This document shows, piece after piece, positions 12,641 through 55,510 of a DNA stretch of 64,000 bases. Made by a program: the position numbers and the translations under genes. This stretch comes from Muraenolepis orangiensis. Lineage: Eukaryota > Chordata > Actinopteri > Gadiformes > Muraenolepididae. A model generated the notes under the pieces. The model worked only from the letters and a program-made list of their open reading frames with translations, had not been told where the DNA came from and did no database searches. Location: contig CM051005.1 of the NCBI GenBank assembly GCA_027704905.1, positions 24,295,203-24,359,202 of the forward strand. Reading direction: 5' to 3'. Every line of letters starts with the position of its first letter. Within the stretch, counting starts at the first letter, position 1.

Positions 12641-12734
12641 ATTTCTGAGTTGCAACGTTTCAAAGTATTTTCAGTTTTGAGTTATGGTATGATATTCATC
12701 CCTTAAGCAGGGAGGATTGTTTCATCACTGTTGC

Positions 12735-13030
12735 AGAGCAGCACCTGAGTGTGCATTTCTCTAATCTGCTCAGTTGCACGCACACACACACACGCACACG
12801 CACACGCACACGCACACACACACACGCACACACACGCACACTCACCACGTATTTGCTGGGATGTCATATGTTAGATGTTAGCTCAACCAAAGATGGATTC
12901 ATAGATTTATTTGGATTAGTGAAAATTTAAAGGCCGATGTGTGTTTGGCTTTATATTTGCTTTCCAGTTGAATAATGTGGTGATGATGATGTGACATTAA
13001 AAAGCAGAAGAAAGCACTGAGGTATCATGT
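12735..13030. repeat. Dispersed repeat, copy A
   Basis: This segment resembles 18960-19205 in the same orientation. Shared phrases are TATTTGCTGGGATGTCAT, a GATTCATA(T/G)A block and GCAGAAGAAAGCACTGAGGT. Each copy has a CA or GCAT microsatellite in the middle. Confidence 0.7.
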
Positions 13031-13147
13031 ATTTTTGCACCGACATGAATGAGAGAAAGAGTTGAAAAGTACACAATGTACAAAATAAATACAAAATAAA
13101 TTGTACACAATAAATACAATAGCGACGGTAGAAACCCAGTAGTATTA

Positions 13148-13222
13148 CAGTACATTTACATTTACATTACATTTAGGACATTTGGCAGACGCTTTTATCC
13201 AAAGCGACTTACAAGGTGTACA
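13148..13222 (-). mobile_element. Retroelement 3' core, inverted copy
   Basis: Read on minus it is nearly identical to 14143-14216: TGTACACCTTGTAAGTCGCT followed by TTGGATAAAAGCGTCTGCC and a (AAATGT)n tail. The core is a widespread teleost SINE/LINE 3' tail. Confidence 0.75.
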
Positions 13223-13730
13223 TTAGTAGAAGTAGACAATAGCATAACACTGAGGTACGCGAACATAAAAATAGAGCAGTTCACAAGCATTCATATTAAC
13301 AAGATGAATAACACAATTTGGTACTGCTAGGTCACCTGCTTAAGTAGCTGGGATAAGAGCGTGTTATCAACATTAAGGATATACACTTGCTAGAATATAC
13401 AACATGCTAAGAGCTATTAATGTCAGGACTTAAGCAAGTTAGGGGTTCACAAAGGAGCAGGAGGGTTCATGGAGAGTCCAGGTGGACTCTGAACAGGTGG
13501 GTCTTGAGTCTCTTGCAGAAGCTGGCGAGGGACTCTGCCGTCCTGACATGAGACGGGAACAGTAAGCCAATGAACTGCAGTAATGTAGCATTACATACAC
13601 AGTCACACGGCAGGGTCAACCAAACAAGGCAACAACCATAGCCTTTATTTACACATGTATTAAGTCTTATTAAGATTTCATCTAAGTTTGTTAAGATTAA
13701 CATATGTCTCCCTGCCTGACTTTGTTATGT
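13223..13730 (-). mobile_element. Degenerate LINE-like C-terminal fragment
   Basis: A minus-strand frame around 13467-13560 reads VRTAESLASFCKRLKTHLFR, resembling the end of L2-type LINE proteins. It adjoins the 3' core at 13148-13222 in the same orientation, so the two may be one old insertion. The rest shows nothing recognisable. Confidence 0.4.
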
Positions 13731-13850
13731 TCTTTAGTTGTGAGACACTTGTGGTTGGGCAACACTGCTGGTTAGAGATGAGCAAAACACACCCAAACAA
13801 TCACTCATGCTTCCTGTTTGATTTCACAATAGTACTTCCCAATGAGCAGG
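13726..13850. repeat. Dispersed repeat, second family, copy A
   Basis: Matches 23735-23845 in the same orientation: CTTGTGGTTGGGCAAC, then GCTGGTTAGAGATGAG, then a CTCATGCTTC block. Confidence 0.65.
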
Positions 13851-13857
13851 ATACATC

Positions 13858-14027
13858 TGTACGGAAGAGTACGGAAGAGAATTAGGGCCAGGCATAAACA
13901 AACTAAAAAATGAGAGGAAGATTTATTTATTTATTTTGCATGTCGAGAATTAAAGTCGAAATGTCGAGAATTTCGACTTTATTCTCGAAATTGTATTTGG
14001 CCCTAATACTCTTCCGTATTCCGTACA
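13858..14027. mobile_element. Palindromic MITE, about 170 bp
   Basis: The ends are imperfect inverted repeats (TGTACGGAAGAG and ATTAGGGCCA on the left, mirrored on the right as TGGCCCTAAT and CTTCCGTATTCCGTACA). The centre is itself palindromic (GTCGAGAATTAAAGTCGAAA against TTTCGACTTTATTCTCGAAA). No target duplication is clear. It is a fold-back, non-coding element. Confidence 0.7.
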
Positions 14028-14142
14028 TCACAAAATCTGCATGGTTTCTAAGAAATAATTAGAATCGTCCTAAGACGAAGAATTATCCCGTACTGTGCTT
14101 CATGTGTATTCGCGTATTTGTACTTCAACAAATGTACATACT

Positions 14143-14216
14143 TCAACAAATGTACACCTTGTAAGTCGCTTTGGATAAAAGCGTCTGCCAAATGCCCTAA
14201 ATGTAAATGTAAATGT
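14143..14216 (+). mobile_element. Retroelement 3' core, direct copy
   Basis: Forms an inverted pair with 13148-13222. It ends in AAATGTAAATGTAAATGTA. Confidence 0.75.
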
Positions 14217-14797
14217 ATTGCTTCAGAACCTTGTCTGTATCAACAGTTAGACTGGCTTCCTCTTTTCTTCCTGAGTTCTCCTGAGAAATAAGCTAAGTTT
14301 GCTTCTATAAAACTACACAGAGCTTGGGTTAAGTGCTCGGTTCTGGGCTCATCGTTTTTGATTCACACAATGTTCATGTGTTCAATGTTCATGTACCCTG
14401 TGAATACTACCCAGTGTGTGAGAGTTGAATTAAAGATGTATCTCAGAAAATCTATTGCAGTACTGCTGAAGTGAGCCCTTAGTGTAATAAACACAGGGCT
14501 TATGTTCTGTAGAAAACAAAGGCGTTAACCACAAACTCCTGATGTGGTTTTGCTAAAGCGCGGTGGTTTACATTTCCTATGAAGTTAGACGTGGCTTGGC
14601 ACCACTGTCATGAACAATTTCATGTGTCACCGCCCAATGGCACAGGACACAGGGTGATGAGTGGACCGGATTATTGCACAATATTTGGAAGAGGAGTTGA
14701 TAAACAGAGCATATGGCCCATGCTACCCCCTGAGTGTGGTGGAGGCCGTTTTAACCAGTGTTCCTTGATTACCGAGGACCAACAGGTGTGCAGCCTC

Positions 14798-15254
14798 ACC
14801 AGCCTCTAATCAGTCTGAATGGAGCCAGTTGAGGCTGCTTTAACCAGACTCTAATCAGTCTGACTGGGGCCAGGTGAGGCTGCTTCAACCAGACTCTAAT
14901 CAGTCTGACTGGGGCCAGATGAGGCTGCTTCAACCTGACTCTAATCAGTCTGACTGGGGCCAGTTGAGGCTGCTTTAACCAGACTCTAATCAGTCTGACT
15001 GGGGCCAGATGAGGCTGCTTTAACCAGACTCTAATCAGTCTGACTGGGGCCAGTTGAGGCTGCTTTAACCAGACTCTAATCAGTCTGACTGGGGCCAGGT
15101 GAGGCTGCTTCAACCAGACTCTAATCAGTCTGACTGGGGCCAGATGAGGCTGCTTCAACCTGACTCTAATCAGTCTGACTGGGGCCAGTTGAGGCTGCTT
15201 TAACCAGACTCTAATCAGTCTGACTGGGGCCAGATGAGGCTGCTTTAACCTAGT
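14798..15254. repeat. 45-bp minisatellite, array 1
   Basis: About ten units of 45 bp (phrases CTCTAATCAGTCTGACTGGG and GAGGCTGCTTCAACC). As 45 is divisible by three, it yields a false 120-residue open frame on minus. The same unit in the opposite orientation forms the array at 27756-28460, inside col21a1. Confidence 0.95.
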
Positions 15255-15424
15255 AGTTTATTTTGAGCATTTTTGTTGGGTTTGTGGGTAACTTTGACAG
15301 CTTGGGACACTATGAGGGACACCATGAGTTAGTAAAAGGTGCTGTGGCAGTGGAACGTTACTTAAAGGGAAACTTTGTTTGAATGGTAAAAACACATTCA
15401 TTCATTGTTGGCCTTATTGTCAGC

Positions 15425-15430
15425 TTTATT
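15425..15430 (-). terminator. Candidate polyadenylation signal of the GPCR gene
   Basis: TTTATT on plus reads AATAAA on minus, about 285 nt after the receptor stop codon. It is the nearest canonical hexamer downstream; use is inferred. Confidence 0.45.
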
Positions 15431-15714
15431 TTTGTTGCACATTTTCTACAGGTAAAATGAATGAAATAACAGATGAAACACAACAGCACTTATGGTACAC
15501 AAACAGTTTTTACTAAATATAAAAGTAGAAATTCAAAAATACTAAATCCTGGAATAAGATTTCAGGCAAATAATAATAATAATAATTATTATTATTATTA
15601 TTATTAATATTATTAACTAATGCATCTGCTAAATTAATGAAACCAACAAAATCAAAAACAAAACAAAACGTTACTGTCCATTTTCCCATCCAGGTGCCCA
15701 ATTCAACTCAAGTG

Positions 15715-16818
15715 TTAGTAGTCATATGTGGTGTGGGATGTCTTGTGAGAGTTGGACTTGCTGCTCTGACTGCTGATGCTGATGTGTCGTGCCAGACAGG
15801 GCATTCTCTTGGACAGCAGCTTCCTGAAGTGACTTTGGAACTTCTTCCCCACAAACGTGTAGAACATGGGGCTAATGCAGCAGTACAAGAAGGCCACGTT
15901 TCTGGTCACGTACAGCGCGTACCTCACTGTTTCGGCCTGCGAACACGACTCGTTATTACCGTGGGATGAGGAGATCTGAATAGCCTGCAGCAGGATGACG
16001 ATGTTAAAGGGTGTCCAGCAGGCGAAGAACGTGAACATGATGATGAATATCAGTTTAATAGAGCGGCATTTCTCCTTCATGCGGGTGGACAGGATCCGCA
16101 CAGTGATGCTGATGTAGCAGTACAACACCATGGAGAGAGGCAGCAGGAAAAACAGCAGGAATTGCATGTAGTAGCTGACCAGAGTCCAGTGTTCCATCAC
16201 ATCCTCTGAGAATCCTGTCAGCTCACACATGCGGCCCTGCTGCGGGTCGACATACACGTTCTTGAACACCAGCTCATTGAGACTGGCCACGACACTGAGG
16301 AACCAAACGACCACCGACGCACCGACGGCGTAGGCCCTCTTCCTGCTCTTGGCCGCGGTGACGGCGTGCACCACCGCCAGATAGCGGTCGAACGTCATGA
16401 GGGTCAGGAACAGGATGGAGCTGTAGAAGCCGATCAGATACGCACTGCTGACCACCTTACACAGCATAGTGCCAAAGATCCACTCGGAGGCGTGGTAGGT
16501 GGCCAGAAAGGGGAAGCTGGATGCAAACAGGAGGTTCGATGTGACCAGATTGATCAGGAAGATGTTGGTGACACTGTTGAGCTTCTCAAACTTATAGATG
16601 ATGAACAGAACAAGGCCGTTGCCCAGGTAACTCAGGAGGAAATTGATGTAGTAAAAATACGGCATAAAGCTAGCTCCGAATTGGTTGACGTTCGTAGTAG
16701 AGCAGAGTATGACCTCACTAGTGACCACATAATCTGGGGAACCAGTCGAGTTTTCAGTTTCAGCCAGCATTTTCATGAAATCGTCATAGGCGTCGTCTTC
16801 CATGGTTAAGTTGTGTTC
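15715..16818 (-). CDS. Chemokine-receptor-like class A GPCR
   Basis: A 362-residue seven-helix receptor starting at the ATG at 16803. The sequence shows an acidic, Tyr-containing N-terminus (MEDDAYDD), TM1 with GN62, TM3 DRYLAVVHAV (DRY at 139-141) as in CC chemokine receptors, W167 in TM4, LP222 in TM5, CWTPFN in TM6 and a FVGKKF helix-8 start. Cys115/Cys193 should form the conserved disulphide, and Cys34/Cys287 the extra N-terminus-ECL3 bridge typical of chemokine receptors. The tail is Ser/Thr-rich. By family it would bind a chemokine at the leukocyte surface and couple to Gi. Odd residues: Asn90 where TM2 normally has Asp (2.50), Ser311 in place of Asn in NPxxY (SPMFY), and Leu100 where CCRs have Trp. 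An acceptor AG lies at 16819-16820, so 16804-16818 is either 5' UTR or five more codons joined to the exon at 17719-17763. Length fits the family. Orthology (CCR-like or XCR1-like) cannot be settled by eye. Confidence 0.93.
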   Translation of the reverse strand, partial: EHNLTMEDDAYDDFMKMLAETENSTGSPDYVVTSEVILCSTTNVNQFGASFMPYFYYINFLLSYLGNGLVLFIIYKFEKLNSVTNIFLINLVTSNLLFASSFPFLATYHASEWIFGTMLCKVVSSAYLIGFYSSILFLTLMTFDRYLAVVHAVTAAKSRKRAYAVGASVVVWFLSVVASLNELVFKNVYVDPQQGRMCELTGFSEDVMEHWTLVSYYMQFLLFFLLPLSMVLYCYISITVRILSTRMKEKCRSIKLIFIIMFTFFACWTPFNIVILLQAIQISSSHGNNESCSQAETVRYALYVTRNVAFLYCCISPMFYTFVGKKFQSHFRKLLSKRMPCLARHISISSQSSKSNSHKTSHTTYDY

Positions 16819-16911
16819 CTGTGGTACAAAGAGAAATGGTGAAATAATGGTGTTAATAAGGTCTTATTAATCTTCAACTGTTGATACAACTGCATATCCC
16901 TGCTCACTACC

Positions 16912-17275
16912 TGCTGTATATATATATACGTATATATACATGTATATACATGTATATATATTTATCCTGTCGATATAATTGCATACCCCTGCTCACTACC
17001 TCTTGAATACTTGAATACTTACCTGTATATATATATATATACCTATAATTCTGCACATATCTTATACATATTCAACACACAAGTTATTTTATACAGTTTT
17101 CATACCTAGTAGACTGTCTTCCATCTTATTTAACCACTGTACATTATATATTACTATGCACTTTATTGCAACATTTGCACTCTGGTTAGATGCCAAATTA
17201 TTTTCGCTGTACTGTACTTGTGCTGTGCAATGATAGTAAATTTGAATCTTATCTAATCCAATCTAATCTAATGGA
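16912..17275 (+). mobile_element. AT microsatellite and LINE 3' end in the GPCR intron
   Basis: After TATATA tracts at 16914-16960 and 17026-17045, the segment 17046-17270 carries CCTAGTAGACTGTCTTCC and ends in CTTGTGCTGTGCAATGATAG and a TAATCTAATC repeat, a LINE-type 3' tail. An inverted copy lies at the start of the window. Confidence 0.6.
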
Positions 17276-17718
17276 CACGTTTGCATTAACAATTCACATA
17301 ATTGAATGCTGTGTTAATCAATGTATTCATGTGCATTGTTCATATTTTGAGCTACAAGGCTCACGCATAAGCTTCTCTAAAATAGGAGTTTAAATGAACA
17401 CACACTTAAAACTTAACTAAATGTATAGTTAAAGGTCGGGATCAAATATTTCACAGTTGAAACAACTAAATGTGTAAATTGATAATAAAAAAACCCGACA
17501 AAAGCAAAATTGCACACAATATAATCATTGTTTTATAGGTTGTGACTGTAGCATATATACTGTACGTCCTTTTTACATTCTTTAACATAAATAATACAAA
17601 TGCTAATCAATTATTCATAATAGTAATTAAATGCTTGAGGTGCACGGACCACTGTCTAGGCATATTAATGTTGATCTTCAAATGATTAGTTTTTCTTCTT
17701 AAAACCGAAAGAACTCAC

Positions 17719-17763
17719 CAGAGTGGGGATTCCTCCAAGGGTGAGTGTGGTTAGTATGTCCAT
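17719..17763 (-). CDS. Possible upstream coding exon of the GPCR
   Basis: On minus an ATG at 17763 opens MDILTTLTLGGIPTL, followed directly by a canonical donor GTGAGTTC at 17718. Splicing to the acceptor before 16818 gives EHNLT and then the receptor's MEDDAYDD in the same frame, with no stop. The exon could therefore add 20 residues to the N-terminus, or be 5' UTR if translation starts at 16803. The intron would be 900 bp. Confidence 0.5.
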
Positions 17764-18959
17764 CTGTTGGTGTCTGTGCTGTGTTGCTGAAGTACAGACT
17801 TGAGGGTTATTGTAAAGGGGAAGGTCTTACGAGGAACTGTCCCTCATCCATGTTCCGTCATAATATACCATCATACTGTCATACATGTCATCAATAATAT
17901 CAAGCCTATATACCGGTAATATATAATTAGCTTTGCCTGGACTCAATGTTTTTTTCGTAGAGAGAAATATATTAATACTGCTAAATACTGCTAACAATGT
18001 TACAATAATATACAGGTTGAATTTGTTCATCACTTTATATACAGTGATGATACATGATTAGCATTTGATGTTATTAATGCTTTAGTTAACATGAACACCA
18101 TTAGAACATGATTGCTAGACACATTAGTTAACTGTAAATGAACTGTTAGTTAAAGTGTAGTAGTAACACATGTTAACAAATATATTTAACCCTTATTGGA
18201 AAGTGTAACAATGGTGATCATTATTATTCTATGTTTTGAGTCTGGGGATTTATACACAAAGGAATACTCAGATCCACAGTGGAAATTGGCACAATCTTTA
18301 TAGTAATTCAAAAAGTAAGTGTCACAAAACTAGATATGCCATTGCTTTAGATATATTACTGACCTATTAGTGTTGTATTATGTAGGAGTAATTCAATTTG
18401 ACCGAAGTTGTTCAATGTTTATAACAATATTATTAGTAAGTCTTAGTATTTTAATGTTTTTAACATTGGTAATACAAAATAAAGTAATGCATTTTAGAAT
18501 CTAATCACCATTTTATTGTTTTAAAAGAAGACATGTTGATCATGCATCAGCAGTCATTTGCTTAACCAAACAGTAAATCTGTTCATGTAAAAAGAGTATA
18601 AAAAATATAACATCAATTGACCAAAAACACAAATACTTCAGGCTGCACATTGCATGGTTGAAATTCAAAAACGTGGAATGGAAAGGTAAATAAATAAATA
18701 AAATCAAAGAAATAGTCAACTGATATCTTGGAGGTAAATGATAGAATTAAAATCACCAAACTGATGAAATAACCACTGAATAACCCAACGTGTGTGTGGA
18801 ATGTGTGAAAGCACATTCTTTCGTGGGAAAAACATCAATATCCCAAGACAGCATGAGAACAATCAGACGGAAATTCAACTGCAAGCAAAGCAACAAACAG
18901 AACAACCTGCACGTGACTCATGTCTGCTGAACAGGAAGCCCCCTTCCTGTTCCAGAGAA
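17764..18959. other. Intergenic, no gene seen
   Basis: AT-rich DNA upstream of the receptor gene. Open frames at 17827-18033 and 18613-18816 on minus have no recognisable domain or splice context. The receptor promoter should lie in the first few hundred bases, but I see no decisive TATA box. Confidence 0.6.
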
Positions 18960-19205
18960 ATGTGCAGCAGGCAGCTGCTAAATGTGAATTTCTTTCTCTT
19001 TCTGAATCTGCTGAAGTTGCACACGCACAGTGCATGCATGCATGCATGCAACACACACCAGATGTATTTGCTGGGATGTCATACGCTACCTTAACCATAT
19101 ATAGATTCATATATTGATTTTAAGCCAGTTGCTTTGCAGTTGACTAACAACTGGATGATTTAGTTAATGTTCAAATACAAAGCAGAAGAAAGCACTGAGG
19201 TATCA
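18960..19205. repeat. Dispersed repeat, copy B
   Basis: Resembles 12735-13030 (see that entry). It carries a GCAT run at 19030-19050 instead of the CA run and stops at CACTGAGGTATCA, where the SINE at 19206 begins. Confidence 0.7.
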
Positions 19206-19440
19206 ATGGGGCGGCAGTTGCTCAGTCAGAAGGGCCTTGGCTTGGGAACCGGAAGGCCGCCGGTTCAAGTCCCTGAAACACCTGGGCACTGCCGAGGTGC
19301 CCTTGAGCAAGGCACCAGATTCCTACACTGATCCCCGAGTGCTGTGTATAAAATAGCTGCCCACTGCACCTAATACTAGGATGGGTTAAATGCAGAGAAA
19401 CACATTTCACTGTGTGTCTTTATGTATGTGACCAATTAAG
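19206..19440 (+). mobile_element. tRNA-derived SINE
   Basis: The head has a pol III box A-like GTTGCTCAGTCAGAAGG and box B CCGGTTCAAGTCC. The body (CACCTGGGCACTGCCGAGGT, GAGCAAGGCACC) and the tail (ACTAGGATGGGTTAAATGCA) match the minus-strand copy at 45640-45842. Confidence 0.85.
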
Positions 19441-20137
19441 AGGATTCAATCCCACAGAATTATATTGAGTTTTAGCAGCAACATGCGTGAGACAATGTTT
19501 AAAAGTAAGAATATGCCCTGCTATCAGGAACGTTTGTTAAATATGTCTATATTCCTCCTTATTCTTGCCCTCTTAGATTATCAATCAATACCAGCAGTGG
19601 TGTTTCGACTTGGTGAGCTACAGCTGTCTACGCCCCTGCTATGATGCAGGCCTGTTGTAACTTATAGACCACAACTAGTGTCATGGTCTGGTCACTTACC
19701 CTCTTGGTTCCTCTCCCAGAGTCAGTATACTGAACCTACTCCCCCTGGAGCAGTGACTCTCAAAGTACAGCAAAAGGGAGGGATAAGGGCATCCTAAATC
19801 CCGGCATTAGGGGTCACAGGCTAAATAGTTTGGGAACAACTGACCTAGAGGTTAGACTACTGCTCTACTCTTCTTCAGAGAGTCTACGCAAGCTCTGTCC
19901 TGCTTCTCTACAAACCTCCATCTGTTCATACACCGCAGTGAGGTGTAAACATAGGGATGTTTTTTCTGACCTTGAGAGCACTTGTAAGTGTGTCATAAAA
20001 TGTAACTGTGACTGAGGGTGATACAAATAAAGTATAAAATAATATAAAACTTGATTGTCTTGAGTCGCTCGTAGTGTCCTTTGGATGCAGAAGAGTTATG
20101 ATAACAGAACCCCCCTTGGTCAAAAGGCTTTCCTGAC

Positions 20138-20779
20138 TGTACAGTGTTGAAGGACCACTGTACAGCGTTGGAGGGCCACTGTAGTGTTGAAGGGCCACTG
20201 TACAGCGTTGGAGGGCCACTGTAGTGTTGGAGGGCCACTGTACAGCGTTGGAGGACCACTGTACAGTGTTGGAGGACCACTGTAGTGTTGAAGGACCACT
20301 GTAGTGTTGAAGGACCACTGTAGTGTTGGAGGACCACTGTAGTGTTGGAGGACCACTGTACAGCGTTGGAGGACCACTGTAGTGTTGGAGGACCACTGTA
20401 GTGTTGGAGGACCACTGTACAGCGTTGGAGGACCACTGTAGTGTTGGAGGACCACTGTAGTGTTGGAGGACCACTGTAGTGTTGGAGGACCACTGTAGTG
20501 TTGGAGGACCACTGTACAGCGTTGGAGGACCACTGTACAGCTTTGGAGGACCACTGTAGTGTTGGAGGACCACTGTAGTGTTGGAGGACCACTGTACAGC
20601 GTTGGAGGACCACTGTACAGCTTTGGAGGACCACTGTAGTGTTGGAGGACCACTGTAGTGTTGGAGGACCACTGTACAGCGTTGGAGGACCACTGTACAG
20701 ATTTGGAGGACCACTGTAGTGTTGGAGGACCACTGTACAGTGTTGGAGGACCACTGTACAGTGGCGTTGGAGGTCCACT

Positions 20780-20785
<6 letters not shown>
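20138..20785. repeat. 19/21-bp minisatellite starting on the col21a1 stop codon
   Basis: About 30 units of GTTGGAGGACCACTGTA with or without CAGC. On minus the first unit-like segment overlaps the stop codon (TACTAGAGTGGACCTCCAAC) and the array then fills the first roughly 640 nt of the 3' UTR. It makes long false open frames rich in QWSSNT and SGPPTL. Confidence 0.93.
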
Positions 20786-50293
<29,508 letters not shown>

Positions 50294-50880
50294 GATGACA
50301 GCGTCCCCAGCGATATGTCCCCTATGAATGTATTTCGTCCTAAATCGTCCTAAAGTGTGTCTCGAACGTGTCCCTCAAAGCCACATGCTCTTGTAATGTC
50401 CCTTCTAAGTAACAGTACAAAAAAAGCAGTGTATTTAAAATAAATGACGAGGGCTAACTCCTAACCACCCAAAATAGACACTAGGAGAGAAGGCTTTTTT
50501 TCCACTCTCCGAGAACCTTAATGATAACTTCACTGACGAGGCTCCGGGCAAAACCTTCAGCACTGACCACTGTTACAACCAGACAGCATGTTCCTCCGAA
50601 ACATGTCAACAATAACTACAATAATATTAAATATTAGTAAAGGTTAATAATAACACGATAACGCACCACCTCAAGTCAATGTTATTTTCTGCTCTACTCA
50701 ATTGGCTTTAGAAAAAAAGCTATATATATTACTCTATAATGATCTGTCCTTTAAACAAATTAAAGCCAATTAAAACTGGAACATTGATTCCCTATTCATC
50801 ATAAGCTACCCTGGTTCAGCTGAAACAGAGCTTCTAGTTCACAAGAGTTCAGAGGCAGTAATGTTAGTGTAAGTAAGACC
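50294..50880 (-). promoter_or_regulatory. 5' flank of col21a1 (probable 5' UTR and promoter)
   Basis: This must contain the start region of col21a1 or the acceptor of a non-coding first exon. I see no CpG island and no TATA box I would rely on. Beyond it lie a GA tract (50909-51036) and a GT tract (51155-51328). Confidence 0.35.
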
Positions 50881-50905
50881 TTTTATAGCACAGAGAGGGA
50901 GGGAG

Positions 50906-51074
<169 letters not shown>

Positions 51075-51154
51075 GTTTTGGTTGAGCATGATTACAGGGT
51101 ACCGTGGTTAGCATGGTTACACCCCTCGCTCTGAAGCCAGGCCCTGGCACCTGC

Positions 51155-51338
<184 letters not shown>

Positions 51339-51805
51339 GAGACGAGAGGTTCATCAGAAATCCTGTTCAGCAGACATTCTTGGAGTGTTTTCTCGAGGGA
51401 ACTGAATAAGAAACCAAAACACAACACATTCATCGTTCCAAGTCACTTCTGGATTAAGTTCCTTTGCGTTTACGTGTGTCTACAATAACTTACCAAACTT
51501 CTATCTGAATAAACAATCATTTTAGTTACATTATCTGTGATAAGATGCGATAGCACACCGTGTTTCTGTTAAATATGCACTTTTTAGTTTTTTTGTTGTG
51601 AATAAATGACTTCCTAATTCATTAGAGGTTCCCCACACCCCACCATGCTCTTTCATTGGTTCTCCGGCCACCGGAGACGTTCTCGAGGTTCTAGAATCAT
51701 TATCGGGTGCTCAGAGTAACGGTACCTCGGGTTAGAAAAGTGTTCACATATGGTGCATCTTGGTTGACTTCTGCCGTCGGCACCTAAAGGATATTTTCAT
51801 CCACA

Positions 51806-55510
<3,705 letters not shown>

